Made by a program: the position numbers and the translations under genes. Of a DNA stretch of 64,000 bases, positions 63,800 to 64,000 are shown piece by piece. Source of the stretch: Siphlonurus alternatus (Eukaryota; Arthropoda; Insecta; Ephemeroptera; Siphlonuridae); NCBI GenBank assembly GCA_949825025.1, contig OX463787.1, positions 14,877,707-14,941,706 of the forward strand, written 5' to 3'. Under the pieces are notes generated by a model. It was not told where the DNA came from. It did no database searches and worked only from the letters and a program-made list of their open reading frames with translations. Within the stretch, counting starts at the first letter, position 1; the number at the start of each line of letters is the position of its first letter.

Positions 63800-64000
63800 T
63801 CAATCTAAGAAAAGGATCTGCCACCTAGTGGCTTATCTTGGAACTATTTATGTTGTTACCTTGCAATGTTATTTCTTATGAGAGTAAATCTGAATTTCAA
63901 TTACTATATCTCGGTCTCTACAGTATTTTCTAGGCTTAAAATTAATTGAAACAATTTCTAACTTACATTTAACTTATTTATTAGCTGTCAATGCCCCAAT

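Overview
The window is a piece of an animal (metazoan) nuclear genome. It is AT-rich, and its genes are split by introns with canonical GT-AG junctions and AATAAA polyadenylation signals. It is crowded with small inverted-repeat DNA transposons, degenerate non-LTR retrotransposon ends, simple repeats and a 5S-rRNA-derived fragment. The trypsin-like and reverse-transcriptase sequences look arthropod-like or otherwise invertebrate, but the species cannot be named from sequence alone. There are no bacterial-style operons, CRISPR arrays or phage genes. All gene models below were assembled by eye from splice signals, reading frame and family conservation.

Region 1 (about 1-21,900, plus strand) is a tandem array of four trypsin-fold genes: the last exon of SPH1, complete seven-exon SPH2 and SPH3, and a broken SPH4. 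SPH2 and SPH3 encode secreted proteins of about 255 residues. They keep the signal peptide, the Arg-Ile activation site and Asp102, but catalytic His57 is Ser and catalytic Ser195 is Glu. They are therefore serine protease homologues (pseudoproteases), not trypsins.

Region 2 (about 21,900-34,600) holds no gene of the array. It contains TTAA-flanked foldback elements, a 1.56-kb hAT-like element, a nested transposon with a readable empty site, and one single-exon C2H2 zinc-finger gene on the minus strand (28,956-30,914).

Region 3 (34,662-42,819, minus strand) is a six-exon gene for a small leucine-rich-repeat protein. Its N-terminus reads like an Elongin BC-box followed by a Cullin-box.

Region 4 (47,777 to the end, minus strand) holds two tandem PCMTD-like genes (protein-L-isoaspartate methyltransferase domain, BC-box, C-terminal LPLP Cullin-box). 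Copy A is complete (648 residues); copy B lacks its first exon, which lies beyond the window. Both carry a long acidic insertion between the two box motifs. Regions 3 and 4 together look like a cluster of three candidate cullin-RING substrate receptors.

Much of the remaining DNA is mobile-element sequence. At least eleven foldback elements sit in TTAA sites, five hAT-like MITEs have 8-bp target duplications, and two further families recur several times. The palindrome TGACGTCA is repeated through many of these elements.
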